This document shows, piece by piece, positions 33,194-45,235 of a stretch of 64,000 nucleotides of DNA. The DNA is from Narthecium ossifragum (Eukaryota > Streptophyta > Magnoliopsida > Dioscoreales > Nartheciaceae). The DNA is taken from NCBI GenBank assembly GCA_963920575.1, contig OY986975.1, positions 16,585,897 through 16,649,896 of the forward strand. The letters are read 5' to 3'. The notes below the pieces were generated by a model. That model did not search any database. It saw nothing but the letters and a program-made list of their open reading frames with translations, and was not told where the DNA came from. The position numbers and the translations under genes were made by a program. How positions within the stretch are numbered: position 1 is the first letter of the stretch; each line of letters begins with the position of its first letter.

Positions 33194-34871
33194 TGATGTG
33201 CTGTCGCAGGCACTCAAAAGTAAAACCAATACTCTTTAAGATAAATGTAGTAGTACGAGTATGAGTTGATCCCACGAAGAGTGTTTAGCCTAGTTTTAGC
33301 GTAATGAAAACAGTAAAGAAACAATCTAAAGTGAAGAATCCAATTGAATCAAGAGAACAAATCTTAGTCCAAGTCAACATCCACCATCGAAATCCAACAA
33401 CTGATCATTGATGCAAATATATATCAATTCATACCTCGAATATTCACCGTTCGAATTAAATTCGAAGCTCTCCTCAATCATAGTTAATTGGAAACAAGCG
33501 ATCCAATCAAACCTAACTACTGAACAACTTAAGACACGCGTTGTAGATTTAATCCAGTAGCCGCATTAAGAATAGAGAGATCGATGAAGCTAAACAACAC
33601 AAGCACACGCGGTTGCATTTAATCTAGTCGAATATTCTTCCTAAGATCTAACAATCTCTGATCAGCAGTAAATCATTAGATCCTAGTTGTTTCGCAGATT
33701 AGAGGGATCAAACAATTACGGATTTGATATCCAACCTAGCAGTAGATCGCAATGAATAATATACTAGTAGGTCTCCTAGCAATTGAATAAGATAATCATG
33801 AATATAATCATAGAAGAATATTCAATACTCAAGTATAAACTGAACAATAAAAATAGATTAGATCTCACAATTTCATTGATTGCGAGGTTTCCGTTTTCTT
33901 GATCAAGAATCAAGATTTAGCCACGCAAGGCCATCAAGAACAATACTCAAAAGATTCCAATAATCTGGAGAAAATCCTAAGAAAAATATAAGAGTAGAGA
34001 ATAGCAGCCAAAGGTTTCTAGGAATCCCCCTCAAACCCTAGAAAGAGTCCTATTTATAGCCCAAAGTGTCTCCATCCTCGGATTAGATCTGAGCCGTTAA
34101 TTTTCTTTACTGCGAAGGTAAGATCGATCCTTCCATAGGTGTAAGATCGATCCTTTGATATCAAAATCCTCAATTTCTGGCTATGCCCGAGGAAGATCGA
34201 TCCTTTGATAGAAGCATAATCGATCCTTCTCAGTAGGCTGGATAGTAGGATGGATAGTAGGATGGATCCTTCTCAGTAGGATGGATAGTAGGATTGATCC
34301 TTGGATAGGAGTAAGATCGATCCTTTGCATCGGCGATTCTCTCAATATACTCGAGTGAAAGGAGGATCGATCCTTCCTTGCTTCATCTAAAAGTGTACTC
34401 TTTGTCAGGATTTAATTCACAACAAAGATCGATCCTTCTAGGAGCATGATCGATCCTTCTTCCTTCAGCTTGGATCTCTTCATTACGTCATGATAAGATC
34501 GATCTCTCCATCATTGAAGATCGATCCTTTTTTCCTGAGTATTTACTGTTTTGCCATCCAGACTGCACCATTGGTACTAAAATTGCCGTAACTTCCTGTA
34601 GGAGACTCTGAATCACGAACCGTAAAATTCTCCCGAAACTAGACTTCAAGAGCTTTCCAACCAAATATGGTACATCATCTGGATCTTCATGAGCAGGTAC
34701 AGTTTAATCTTTCAAGTTTATCCATATACTCTTTTCAGCTTCTTTTCGAACTTAAAGACTTCAATTGCATCCTAAATCAAAATATAAGAATAATGAGTGT
34801 ATTTAGGTACCAAATAAGCACAAGAGGCTATGTATTAAGGGGTAAAAATATAGCATTATGCATCATCATCA
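33194..34871 (-). repeat. 5' LTR of family B element
   Basis: It pairs with 9681-11344. It contains a GATCGATC array (34122-34526), a minus-strand TATA (TATTTATA at 34051-34058), and a small local duplication of 'ggatggatagtagg' at about 34240-34290 not found in the other LTR. Confidence 0.9.
34122..34526 (-). promoter_or_regulatory. GATCGATC dimer array, family B 5' LTR
   Basis: This is the counterpart of 10639-11000 with the same pairs (spacing 21-23 bp) and the same position relative to the TATA box at 34051-34058. Some boxes decay to AATCGATC or GATTGATC. Confidence 0.65.
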
Positions 34872-34994
34872 TGATGACTTGCAGGGAGCTAGGATGGTTG
34901 ATGTGGAAGATAATCCTGAGAAGAAGAGAAGGTATCTCTCCGCTCCGGTCACGCAACCGGCTTCGCGGTGTTCATGAAGATCATTTTCTGGAAT

Positions 34995-36647
34995 TGCCGA
35001 CACGCCCGATCAAAATTACAACTTTATAATTGAACTACTGACTAACTACTTTGGGGGTAGCTAGCGGTGAGTCCACGTCGAATCCACAGGGAATGCGTAA
35101 GGAAACAATTAAACTACTAGGCCTAATCTAAGTGTTCTTATAAGGATAATAAAAGAAAAGTTTTTTTGGGTTTTATGATAAGGAAACTAAGAAAGCATGT
35201 AAATTATTCAATGGATAGAGAGAGGTCCTAGGGAATCCCAATCCGGATTAGGCTCAACCGTAGCTTTCTAATGGATCAAGATGTGCAATCCTATCGAGGC
35301 ACTATAACATCGACTACCTTGTTGCTAACAAAGGTCATCGCTAACGAATAACCGGGTAAGGACTATCCGTCGCAAAAGGTGTATGCTAGAAAGTCAATGA
35401 TCGAGGGATTAGCTTCGATCATCGTTAACGAGAGGTCAGGTTAGGATCATCTCGTCGCAACGAATGGGGTTGTATGGAATATGGCAATGGATGGAGGTGG
35501 TTCTAGCACATCGCATCCAATACATTAGAAAGATGGAATGGAGGCTAGGCTAGATGTGGATTCAGGTGGTTCTAGCACCTACAAGCCCTAACCTAGAGTC
35601 CATACTCCTTTCAACACAAGTGCCCATGGTTCTAGCATAGCTTACTCATTAGGGAATATCAATAAACACCTATTGGGCATAAGGTTCTAGCTTATGCAAA
35701 TCAAGGAATCCATCCATTCAACAATAGAATCCAATACAAAGATAGACATAAAGAACAAATCCAGACAACTTGTCTTATAAGGATTACAACATCCAAATCC
35801 AAACAAAACTACAAATAAAAACATAATACATCATGGTATTCCACTAGGATAGGAGGTTAGCTACTCATCTTCAAAGTTGGAGATGTGGAGGAGAGTTGGA
35901 TCATCCTTCTCTTCTTCAATCCCTTCCCTTGGAGGTGAGAGCTCTCCTCTTTCCCAAGCTAGGGTTGCTCCTTTCCTTGGCCTCCAACCACCCAAAAGAA
36001 TCCCCTAATAAGAGCCCTAAGTTTGGTATATATAGCCCTCAAGCTTCTCCCCTTCGGATTACATCTGGGCCCTTCATTTTGCTTAACTGGCAATGAAAGA
36101 TCGATCTTCTAGGGGTGAAGATCGATCTTCTAGGGGTGAAGATCGATCTTTTCATCCTGTATAGTTGGTTGCGCCCGAGGAAGATCGATCTTCTATAGGG
36201 AGAAGATCGATCATTTAAAACATCGCTCTCTGTCATCTCTGCTACAGTACAAAGATTGATCTTCATAGGGGAAGAAGATCAGTCATCTTTCCTGCGTATT
36301 ATCTCTTTTGTCATTCAGCACTGCGTCATTGGTACTAAAAATACTGTAACTTTCTCTAGGAAACTCCAAATCACAAACCGTAAAATTCTCCCGAAACTTC
36401 ACTTACAGAGCTTTCGAATAATATATGACACATCATCTGATTGTTCTTGAAAAGGTACACTTTAATTTTTGAAGTTGACCCATGTACTTAAATGTGCCCG
36501 AATAGGCTCATTTACGCTCCAAACTTGATCTAACTCTTGTAGAGGGCTCTTGTACCTGAAATATCATGAAGATTATTAGAAATACCTTACTCTAAGACTA
36601 ACAATGGTAAATTAAAGGGTTAATTTATATACATTTCATGCTCATCA
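34995..36647 (-). mobile_element. Solo-type LTR, family C
   Basis: On the minus strand it starts TGATGAGCATG and ends near GGCGTGTCGGCA. Flanking TGGAA (34990-34994) and TGGAG (36648-36652) agree at 4 of 5 positions as a possible target duplication. It shares with family A the 'GGATTCGAC' type block and the serial 'ggttctagca' phrases, but is otherwise a different LTR. It has a TATA-like TATATATAG (about 36020-36030) and a GATCGATC array upstream of it on the minus strand. No internal region is attached. Confidence 0.7.
36099..36284 (-). promoter_or_regulatory. GATCGATC array, family C LTR
   Basis: Boxes start at 36099, 36120 and 36141 (21-bp steps), 36183/36205 (22 bp) and a degenerate pair 36254/36277 (23 bp). 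They lie upstream of the minus-strand TATA-like sequence. Confidence 0.65.
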
Positions 36648-36930
36648 TGGAGGAGATGGAACAGCTATATGATCCCAACACTAGGGCGAGAGGTTGAAAC
36701 TTTAGCTAAGGAGATATGGTTAGCTGCGTTGGCTTTTGACTCTGTTTTTTTTTATTTTATCCCTAGATCATGTAATGATGATGCAGATACTGTGGCCTGC
36801 TATTGTAGGAGCTCTCGTTCTGGTTTGACTTGGTCCTGTTCGAAGGGGCTGCGTACCCTCGATGATTTTTTTTAGTAGTCTGTAACATGTTGTACTGTTA
36901 GCCTTCGGGATCATCTCATTAAAAAAAAAG
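36648..36930 (+). pseudogene. 3' end of a LINE with poly(A) tail
   Basis: An open frame at 36669-36875 resembles the end of the RNase H-like domain of plant LINE ORF2 (FYFIPRSCNDDADTVA). It is followed 45 bp later by a poly(A) run (36921-36929), as expected for a LINE 3' end. The short piece 34872-34994 before the family C LTR may be an earlier part of the same element. 5'-truncated and not functional. Confidence 0.55.
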
Positions 36931-37586
36931 TGTAGCTCATGTTACAACAGAAATCCTAAAGGTCATAGACAGACAGTTGTATTCCACATTTATGGGACAT
37001 TGCGTATTAGAGCTTTAAATCCTAGCAAGACATCATTTATCTACATTTAAAGCGCAGAGGGAGAAATATCACTGAAATGAAATTTGGGTAGAACTAAAAA
37101 GAAACATCACCTATGATCAGCTATTTGCATGGAGCAGAAACATGCACTGATGGAAGACATTAAAGATCACTCTGCAACAGACCATTCTTGATTGCTTTCA
37201 ATGCTAATCAGTGCTCAACATCGTCGTCTTGATCATCTAGATGGCCATTATCGTTGCGCCCATAATTGGCCCATGAAAGCATTGATTCAAATTTATTCAA
37301 AGAGCACAATGGCAGGATGGCCGCCAACCACCTCACGTCTCTGAAACAGCTTCTCTTTCGCCATCAGGCACTTCATGCACCATTTGTTGTGGAGCCATTA
37401 TAAAAGGTCGTATTTCTTCCGGAGGAAGTGATGCTAATGTATCAGAGAAATCGGAAACCAACAGATGTGAGTACCTACAAAAAGAAGAAATTAATGATCT
37501 GTACGAGAACACCCAAAGTAGACATGAAAATTGCAAATTCTGAAACAGTTCAAGTAACAGGTAACCACTATTCCGATTCTACTTAA

Positions 37587-37898
37587 TTTACCCAACCATC
37601 TGGCTTATCAACTAAACCTGAAAGAGTACGAAGAGCTACGACGACAAGTACAAGATTTGCTTGACAAAGGTTTCATCCGAGAAAGTCCTTGTCCCTGCGC
37701 CGTACCTATGCTTCTTACTCCAAAGGACGGCACGTGGAGTATGTGCATTGATAGCAGAGGTATCAACATGATCACTGTAAAATACCGCTTCTCAATTCCA
37801 CAGCTCGATGATATGCTGGATTTATTACATGCTGCCACTATTTTTTCAAAAATTGATATTCGAAGCGGTTACCACCAGATTAGAATGGGCTTTGAGTG
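37587..37898 (+). pseudogene. Ty3/gypsy reverse transcriptase fragment, copy A
   Basis: A frame contains [32 protein letters not shown] and [14 protein letters not shown], the N-terminal third of a chromovirus-type RT. It ends abruptly after HQIRMG where GC-rich, Arg-rich sequence begins. Copy B (52947-53257) has a 2-base insertion that breaks the same frame. Confidence 0.85.
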
Positions 37899-38165
37899 CT
37901 CTCGACGTCGTCGATGGCGATGGAGAGGAATGGAATGGCTGGAGAGAGAGGAGCGGGGCCAGAGAAGCTCCAGACGGCGAGGGCGCTCTTGTGGATGGAT
38001 GGGAACTCACGAGAGCTAGGGCATCTCGTGAGTGGGGTTTTGAATTTGTTTTTAAATCTCGTTTTATTGCGGGCGAGATCGCTGAATATTTTCTTAGATT
38101 TCTTTTTCCCTGATCAGTTGAGCCAACAAGGGTTAGTATAAGTTACAGAGAGAAGGAAAATTTAC

Positions 38166-38990
38166 AGCGTTTGAGATCCTAGAGGAATGACCCAATTCTT
38201 CTGCCAACGGCGAAGCTTACCCAGCTCTTGATGTACAGATCTAAACATCGAGATGCCAAAACGTGCCGCCCTGCTACACATATACCTCTCTATAAGAGTC
38301 AAGAAGCTACACAGGCCATCTAAACCTCCCATTTATACACTCCACCGCAAACCTGCAGGCATCAAATTCCGCAAGAATACTAGAAAGACCAAGGTTAGAT
38401 GCCAAACTTAGAGGCCTCTTAATGGCATAAAGCTCAGCCGCATCACTTAAGGCCGCCAAAACAGATTCTGATGTTGCACCTCTCATACTACCATCATTAT
38501 CAAAAATAATTACACCTACTTCAGCATTTGCATCACCAGCAACATAAAAACCATCCACCATAGCTGAACAAGAGAAGGACTTCCTATGGGAAGCATCATC
38601 TGGGACCACCCTTAATGAACAAGGGACTACAAAAAGAGAAGTATTCCAATGCCAGACTTCTTGCTCTAATAAAGATCACCCCCGGGTTCCACCTTGGTAT
38701 TTTTAAAGACCGCATCATTCTGAGCAGTCCAAATAGACCATAGCCCAAATCCAAGAACCGCCTTCTTCCATCTGGTGTCTTCCACCGCCGATGATCTCGC
38801 AAAGAGGTTGATCATCATCTCCCAATTGAAGCACCGATACATTGGCAAAGCAAGGAACAAAAACTGTGAGGCAATCCGACAAGAAAAAAAGAAAAGCCAA
38901 GGAGTTTCAGGCTCCGCATCACACAATGGATATAGGCGATCAGCAATATAACCAATCTACCACAATGCTTCACAAACAAGAAGCCGATTA
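38166..38990 (-). pseudogene. LINE ORF2 3' part (zinc-binding RVT and RNase H), copy A
   Basis: On the minus strand, CDAEPETPWLFFFSCRIASQF matches the zf-RVT region at the end of plant LINE reverse transcriptases. It is followed by an RNase H-like domain (VGVIIFDNDGSMRGA, AELYAIKRPLSLA, ILAEFDACRFAVE). Frames are broken by small indels. Copy B at 53527-54345 keeps the LVCPADALARLGKL end motif lost from copy A. Confidence 0.8.
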
Positions 38991-40179
38991 TGCATAAGTT
39001 TCTAACAGAAAGATTTCACCTTAGGACTAACAGGAAGACGCCACAAATTAATCCATAAAACACCAGGAATAGAACTTTCACCCATTCTCAAATCTAAAAC
39101 AAGAAACATATATATACTACAAAAGAAAAGCCCGGCAACGTTATGTTGTCACTTATATCAGTAATGCTGCCACAAGAAACTAAATACGGCAATAATTTAA
39201 AGTTATTGAGTAAATCGAGCACCATAGCCATATCACGCTCAGCTGCTCCTCACGCTCTTGAAAATTTCTCTTCCTTCCAGTTGTTGCACCTTCGGGACCA
39301 CAACCACAACCTTTAGCATGGCATGACCTTTGACCAACAACTCGTGTAAACACCTCTTTTGGCGTGAGTGGCTCTAGATCCTCCCAGAAGCATAACATTG
39401 TGGCTGATTAAGTATGGGAAGCATTTCTTCCTATATTCAAAAAATAAAATTCATTAAGAAAATAATGCTAGTTGTACTATTTCAGATATAAGTTTATGAG
39501 TAAACTAATTCAAATGGACGAGTTCTCACATGCATATTGTGTGATCTCTCATTAGCTCAAGTTCCATTTGGTCTCTGATGAGTCCGCCGCCATAATTCTG
39601 GTCCATCAAGCTTATCTTCTGTCTCTGGATCTTGCTATCAGCATAAGTAAATATAGTATTACATTGGCATACCTATGAATACATATTGCATATATATTAA
39701 ATTGCTAACCTACTGACTGAAAGGATTTGCGTCCTGTAACTTGCGTAACTCCTTGGACTACAAAACCATTATAATTAATAGGCCAAAAAGCACTTTGCTA
39801 CCCTGTAGTTTCAAAAATTTGCAGTTTTGTACCATGTTGTTTTAAAATTATCAAAAAATGCCTGAAGTTATAAAACTGGTCATTTTGGATCCAACAGGCT
39901 AACTCCGTTATTAACATTTCACAGCAAACCAGTCATGCGTTAATTTTGACTGGTTTTTATTAGGCCAAAAATCACTTGGTACCATGTAGTTTCAAAATTT
40001 TGCAGTTTAGTACCATGTTGTTTATAAATTCCCAAAAAATGCCTGAAGTTACAAAACTGGTCATTTTGGATCCAAAGAGCTTACTCCATTATCAGCGTTC
40101 AGCTCACACACCCTTTAACACGGCATTTGACAATGAATCCTAGCCCTCCATCTCAGCCTTGATCAAGGGTTGAGATTAA

Positions 40180-40465
40180 AACAAAACCCCAGCCCTAAGT
40201 CCCCGATTTCTCTCCCGGGGTCTCTCTCTCTCTCGCGTCCCTTCTCCCCCGCGCCCACCCCGGCTACACCGCCCACGACCCGGCCGCCCTCTCCCTCGAT
40301 CGCACCACCGCCGCGCCACCCACGACTGCGTTGCCTCGCCGACCGTGCCCCCTTGCTTCCCATCCCCTGCCGCGCCCCACGCTGTGCGCCCCCCTTCCCC
40401 GATCCCATCCCGGCCTCCTCTCCTCTCCTCCCCGCTACCAGCATCCTCTCTCGGAAACACAAATT
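40180..40465. other. GC-rich captured segment in MULE-like element
   Basis: It is abruptly GC-rich (mostly C on the plus strand) with a CT microsatellite (about 40222-40240), unlike the AT-rich surroundings. Open frames on both strands are compositional. It is probably a piece of a host gene's 5' end; the source is not recognised. Confidence 0.35.
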
Positions 40466-40934
40466 TTAGAACTAATTAAGAGTGGTTTGGAAACAACTAG
40501 CTAGCTAGGTTGATAGCCAGATGTTAACTTAATTCACCACCATAACCATAAATAGGTATAATTTATAAGGTTGTATAATTACTAGATTGTTCAGTCAATT
40601 CTCAATTTGCTAATTGCTACTGTCTATTTTGAGAATTAAACCATTAAAATCATCGTTGTCACTTAGCTTTAAAAGCCAAAATCATCAAATAAGCCAGTAA
40701 TTATTTGCTAATTACAATCGGAATTAATCTAGTTGTAAGGTACGTGCCACTATGTTTGCAGGAATAGATGCTTGCGAGGAAGCAAGAGTTAGTGGTATGC
40801 AATGAGATGCAGGGTGGGATGTGGAGAACAGTGGCGGATCAACTAAAATATTTATAATTTATTAGTTTGATTTCTAATTGTCATATTTTTAATTATATGT
40901 TTGTTTTATTTTATTTAGATAATTGGTAAGTTTG

Positions 40935-41112
40935 TGATAAAAAAAACCACGAAGCGGACTAAGCGGTGAATCGTATAATACTCATAACTTGCATACTACT
41001 TCAGAGAATACTAGTTCGAAAAGACGCCGAACTAGTTTAATTAATCCGAATGATATTGTTGGTGACCCAGGGTTGCGTAACCCCATTGAAACATATGAAG
41101 TTAGAGAAAAAT
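40935..41112 (+). pseudogene. hAT-type transposase N-terminal fragment
   Basis: One frame reads SSKRRRTSLINPNDIVGDPG then LRNPIETYEV. This resembles the 'DPxDIVsDPGLRkPIexY' region of plant hAT (ZMYM1-like, TTF-type) transposases. No zinc-finger cysteines or catalytic region follow, so it is a short remnant. Confidence 0.45.
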
Positions 41113-41480
41113 ATGAACATGTTTGGTGCATGTAACAGTTTTCACAATGAAGCTAGAGAAAAATTTGAAACACATAGTACGGTACATATATGAAAGAGGA
41201 TCTTCCCAACGAAAGGGTGGTCGCCGGAGAAGATGGAGCTCGTCGGAGAAGATGGAGCTCGCCGGAAAACCATGTTCGTGATGCGGGAACCCAACAAAAC
41301 CGCTCATGTGATATCACGTGAGCGGAATACCGTCAACTAAGTTAAACGGCAGCTGACGGTAGGTACTATATTGGTACCTTAAGATACTTGAGATACCAAA
41401 TTTGTAATTATCAAAAACTCAGGTACTAAATTTGTAATTAGCATATTTTACAGGTAGCAAATGTGAAATTTAGCCTTAAA

Positions 41481-42395
41481 ATAAAATAAAATAATGTAAA
41501 GACAAAACTATACCACTTATCTACTCCTTTCTTTGTCCATGCTATTCCATTACAATATATTAATTAGCTCCAAACATCCCAGATTCCTAGCTTGCACATC
41601 AGTTGTTTCCACCTGATGACATGGTGTAGAACTCCTTTGCTTGTCTGTGCGCCAATCAATGAAAATTGATGGTTGATAAAGGGAACAAAGTATTAGAAAA
41701 GAAGCATATTTCATTAAAACCCAATTTGAAATTGGATAACAAAAATGGAAGAACAGCTGTGAGACATAGATTTATGGGGCCATAAATGAAGATTATTTCC
41801 AAAAGAAACAGCTCACTAAAAGCATTCTTGCAAGTACAACAAGATCCATCGATCTCCTCCAAGTAAAGAATTGATCACATGAAAATATCAAACAGATGGA
41901 ATTTTGAAGTACCAACTGAATGTTGAACTTCTTCTATCAATATATACATCATATGACGTTGATGATATGAACTATTACGTATGAAGCAAAAATGCCGGGA
42001 AATATCTAATCTTGGTGATTTTTAACTACATGATATAACTGCAGTTGAGGAAAATAATTTCATCCGTAACAAAGAACTTCAGGAGTAAGTTTTTCTTCAA
42101 ATCCTGGAATCAAGATATGCTTAAAAGATAATAAATTAGTCATCCCTCTTATAACGTTTCAACTCATCCCTCTTATAACTCATCAAAAACACCGCCATCG
42201 TCACACATTCAGTCATTCAGATCCTAAACCTTATAATCTTAATGTCTATAACAATCATATAACCACATCTCCAATCTCACTTAATAATGGATTAAACAAA
42301 GAAATTGAGATTTTTGCAACACAATTTCAACAAACAGAGCATTCCACAAATAATTAAATTGAATTCAACAAAAGGTAGGAAGGTTGCAATGTCCG
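41481..42395. other. AT-rich spacer, no gene seen
   Basis: There are no supported ORFs, repeats or element termini. Short ORFs here are not conserved-looking. Confidence 0.3.
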
Positions 42396-42486
42396 ACCTC
42401 CATTGAGAAGCCCGGCCGAGGTACACTTTTTGGAGGGCGAGGCTGAGATCTCAGTACTGTTCATACCCTTCGAACACCTTGCTCAT
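42396..42486 (-). pseudogene. First exon of a VTI1-type v-SNARE gene, fragment
   Basis: On the minus strand, ATG 42486 opens MSKVFEGYEQY. After a two-base loss the next frame continues EISASPSKKCTSAGLLNG, matching the first exon of plant VTI11/VTI12-like v-SNAREs (membrane fusion at Golgi and vacuole). The exon ends GAG|GT, a splice donor at the place where the family's first exon ends. The presence of the donor and of leader-like sequence upstream shows a DNA-level copy, not a processed mRNA copy. Later exons are not found nearby. The frameshift makes it non-functional. Confidence 0.65.
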
Positions 42487-44235
42487 CTTGCCCTCCAATT
42501 CCTAATTCTAGTCTCGCTCTGAAACCGATCAAACCTAACATCCAGATATAAAGAACGCGACAAATCAACAATTACAAATCAATGCTACAAATCAAACTCC
42601 TATTTGGCAGCTTCCCGTACTCGTCAATCATGATGTTGGCCAAGGTGACATCGAGGGGGACTCGCCATTCGAGCATTTTGGGAAGACATTCAAGGGTGCT
42701 GCCGTTTAATTTTCCTCAATCGATGAGCGGAAGGGGTGGCCGAAATACCAACACACCTCCAAGTTCTCTAAATTCCAATACCAAAATCAAGGACAACAAT
42801 CACTCTTAACAAGAGCCTTTCATAAATCAATGTTCATGGCAAAAGCTGCATGAAAAGTATAATGACAACCAAGAACAATGAGAGCAGAGAAAAAGAGAGA
42901 GAACGATGAGAGTGCTTTAGCAAGAACAACAAATAGTGAAAAAGACTGGGATAATGACCCTCATGAATTGTCGACAGTTACCTGAGTAGCAATCAGAGCT
43001 ACTGGCTACTGGCTCGTTATAATTGAGGCGCAGGCTACGAGCCAAGCGCTCCTGTGCATGGAACCCTCGGTACCAATTTCATCTTTCAGGCTCTTCTTTG
43101 ACAAAAAGTAACCAAGAACTCAAGATCAACTCACAACTCACCCATGAATATCAAAAAATTCCAACTCTAACACTTTTTGCATCAATATTAGCACGTGTGC
43201 AGCACCAAAGGGGAAGATCTATGCAATTCATACAATCGATCCCGCCAAATGAAAACCCACTAATTTTCACTATTCCTGGAGAAGTGTCATCCAAAATAAT
43301 AAAACATTTGCCATGTAACAAAAGAATCAAGAATCCATGTGGATTCATGTGGAAAGGATCAGTTTTCAAGAACCCAGCCAGCTAGTTCTTGAATCAGGGT
43401 TTGATAACCCCTGAATGATAATCCCACACCCGGCCTCCTCCTCAGAACTGATGGTGGCTTTGGATTAACAAAGAGCAGCCTCTCCCAACCCATTTACCCA
43501 TGCTCACTACTCTTCAATTCCAATAAGTGATTAAAATGGATCTCGGATACAGAAAATAGAGAAATAACAAGAGGAAAGAAGAGTTCTATGGATGATGGGA
43601 TATTAAGCATACGAAATGATTTAAAACCATATAAAAAACACAGTTAGAACAACGGAAATAGACCTTATAAATTGGCATACATCCACAGAAATAAATACGG
43701 AAAAAGGATACACCAAATAGGCTCCATGAGCAAAAGCGCCAGCCAACACTCCGAAGAACAATCGATCAAAACTCCAATAGTTGCATCTACAGTTACTATT
43801 CCCAATATGAAGACCAAACATAAACATGTGATTCTTGAATTTGCAATAAATCTGAAATTACAGCACTGAAATGCCTTGATAATATCATATCAAAAGAACC
43901 TTCAATTTCCCACTCAGATGTTTCCGAATTGATTTCGGCACTTGTTTGGCTCCCAGATGTTGACAGTAATACCTTGATAATATCATATCAAAAGAACTTA
44001 GAATACGGAAAACAGCACCATCCTATAATCAATATACAGAGATTGAGATAGTTTATCCGTAGAAATTGCAAACAAATATGTGTGAAACCAATCGAGAGCA
44101 CCACTCATAAAAACAATCCTATCACATCAAAATACAAAAGAATTCGCTGCCCAATTAAGCGACGTCGACCACATTAAATTGAGTATTTTACTCGCATTTG
44201 GGGTGCCATGTCAGGTCGAAAAAGAGCTGACCCAC
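42487..44235. other. Intergenic; one possible coding piece on minus strand
   Basis: At 42590-42710 the minus strand reads a short coding-looking stretch (LPKMLEWRVPLDVTLANIMI, then DEYGK). It is not recognised and is only ~40 codons long. A 27-bp phrase, 'ccttgataatatcatatcaa' plus aagaa, occurs at ~43872 and ~43972. Nothing else is supported. Confidence 0.3.
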
Positions 44236-44460
44236 TTCCCTCGTTCGATTGATGGATAGGGGGGATAATCACTTTGTCCGTTTATTTCTATTTTTTACCT
44301 AAACATCAAAGTAATGATTATCGGATTATCATTATTCCACCTATCTCATTCCTCTCTATTTTTTATTACCCTTATTTCTTAACTCCACTTTTTCTAACCC
44401 CATCTAACCCCTAACCCCCTTAACCCTATTCCCCTTAACCCCGAATCAAACGAAGCACTA
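44236..44460. mobile_element. Possible MITE remnant
   Basis: The left end CCTCGTTCGATTGATGGATA and the reverse-complemented right end GCTTCGTTTGATTCGGGGTT form an imperfect inverted repeat around an AT-rich non-coding interior. No clear target duplication. Confidence 0.35.
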
Positions 44461-45235
44461 GCGTCAACCTAGTATCATTTCTATGTATAATACATGGTAC
44501 ATCAGGAGGTTTGGTATGTTAGCCAACGTATCCAAACCTATCCTTGTGTGCCTGTTCCTGACATCTTTCCTTACAACCACCATCGTTGCCTAATTAAGAA
44601 GGAGATGGGGTAATCTAGGGATTAATTAAAAATATAATGTACCTAGTAACCACTGGGGTGGTGCATATAGAATCACCTCTCAATTATTTTTGCGGATTGT
44701 GATCAGTTACATCCATAAAAATAACAACTACTAAAACTGGTGATGAATTAGCAAATTATCATAGTGCTCGTATTTTACATTGGAAAATATGTATAATCCT
44801 TAAAATTAATCAAGCTATTCGAGCCAAATTTCTAGCTGAACGGCAGCTATGCCTATTCTTAAGCAAAGTATAATGACTTACTATACTGATGAGTGAGGTT
44901 TAATAGCATGGAATCCAAGTGTCGGTTCAGCATCCACGAGCTAACCACTCGTACCAAAACACTGGAGTGATAGTAGAAGGCACCCATATACCTTTACCAT
45001 GAAGCCGCGGTCGACCCGACAAATCGACCGCCAGCACCACTGGCAGCGCAGCACGCTGCCTAGGTCGGGCCGCAACCCACCCTGCCCTAGGGCCTCATTC
45101 TCAACCCAGCGGACCAGGCCAACCCCGGTGACCCCAGGGGGTGACGTTGGCCCTGGGCCTGCAGCCTGGCCCTCCAGCCCATCTGCCCCGCAACCAAGGC
45201 TTGCAGCGCCCAGCAACCAACAATAAGCACGTTTT

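Larger units (their letters stand above)
9681..34871 (-). mobile_element. Family B Ty3/gypsy (Tat/Athila-like) element, nested host
   Basis: Two LTRs (33194-34871 as 5' and 9681-11344 as 3') bound this element; on the minus strand they start TGATGATGATGC and end ACATCA. Flanks CGATG (9676-9680) and TGATG (34872-34876) match at 4 of 5 positions as a target duplication. The order on the minus strand is PBS, gag, protease, RT, RNase H, integrase, PPT, typical of Ty3/gypsy. DLGAS-type protease and the tRNA-Asp-like PBS point to the Tat/Athila clade. It is broken by the family A element at 13847-29494 and by several stops, a dead RT motif and loss of the integrase C-terminus. Without the insertion it would be about 9.5 kb. 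Confidence 0.88.
36929..39547. repeat. Chimeric repeat, copy A (direct duplicate of 52291-56022)
   Basis: The sequence from 'tgtagctcatgttacaacag' to 'agttctcacatgcat' is repeated with high identity at 52291-56022, minus the solo LTR found there. Contents in order are a host-exon-like piece (minus, 37216-37474), a Ty3/gypsy RT piece (plus, 37587-37898), a GC-rich piece, a LINE ORF2 3' part (minus, 38166-38990) and a Cys-rich ORF (minus, 39180-39398). Copy A has a 29-bp deletion in the LINE part (the 53588-53616 equivalent) and indels in the exon piece. Confidence 0.85.
39780..41480. mobile_element. MULE-like, possibly Pack-MULE, element
   Basis: The left end starts GGCCAAAAAGCACTTTGCTA. The right end, reverse-complemented, starts GGCTAAATTTCACATTTGCT, and both continue with matching 'TACC', 'GTACC' and 'AAAAT' phrases over ~100 bp, a long imperfect TIR of MULE type. 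The left TIR is duplicated in tandem (39780-39950 and 39961-40110). The interior has a GC-rich, CT-repeat-bearing block (40180-40465) and a possible hAT transposase piece (40935-41112). No transposase of its own is present. A target duplication is not clear. Capture of unrelated GC-rich and coding pieces fits a Pack-MULE. Confidence 0.5.

Noticed and set aside
36929..39547. Helitron as the vehicle of the chimeric repeat
   Set aside because: No TC start, CTRR end or end hairpin could be found, and the right end is hidden in copy B by an insertion.
40163..40469. Overlapping ~95-codon ORFs on both strands in GC-rich DNA
   Set aside because: Open frames come from base composition and CT repeats; no motifs.
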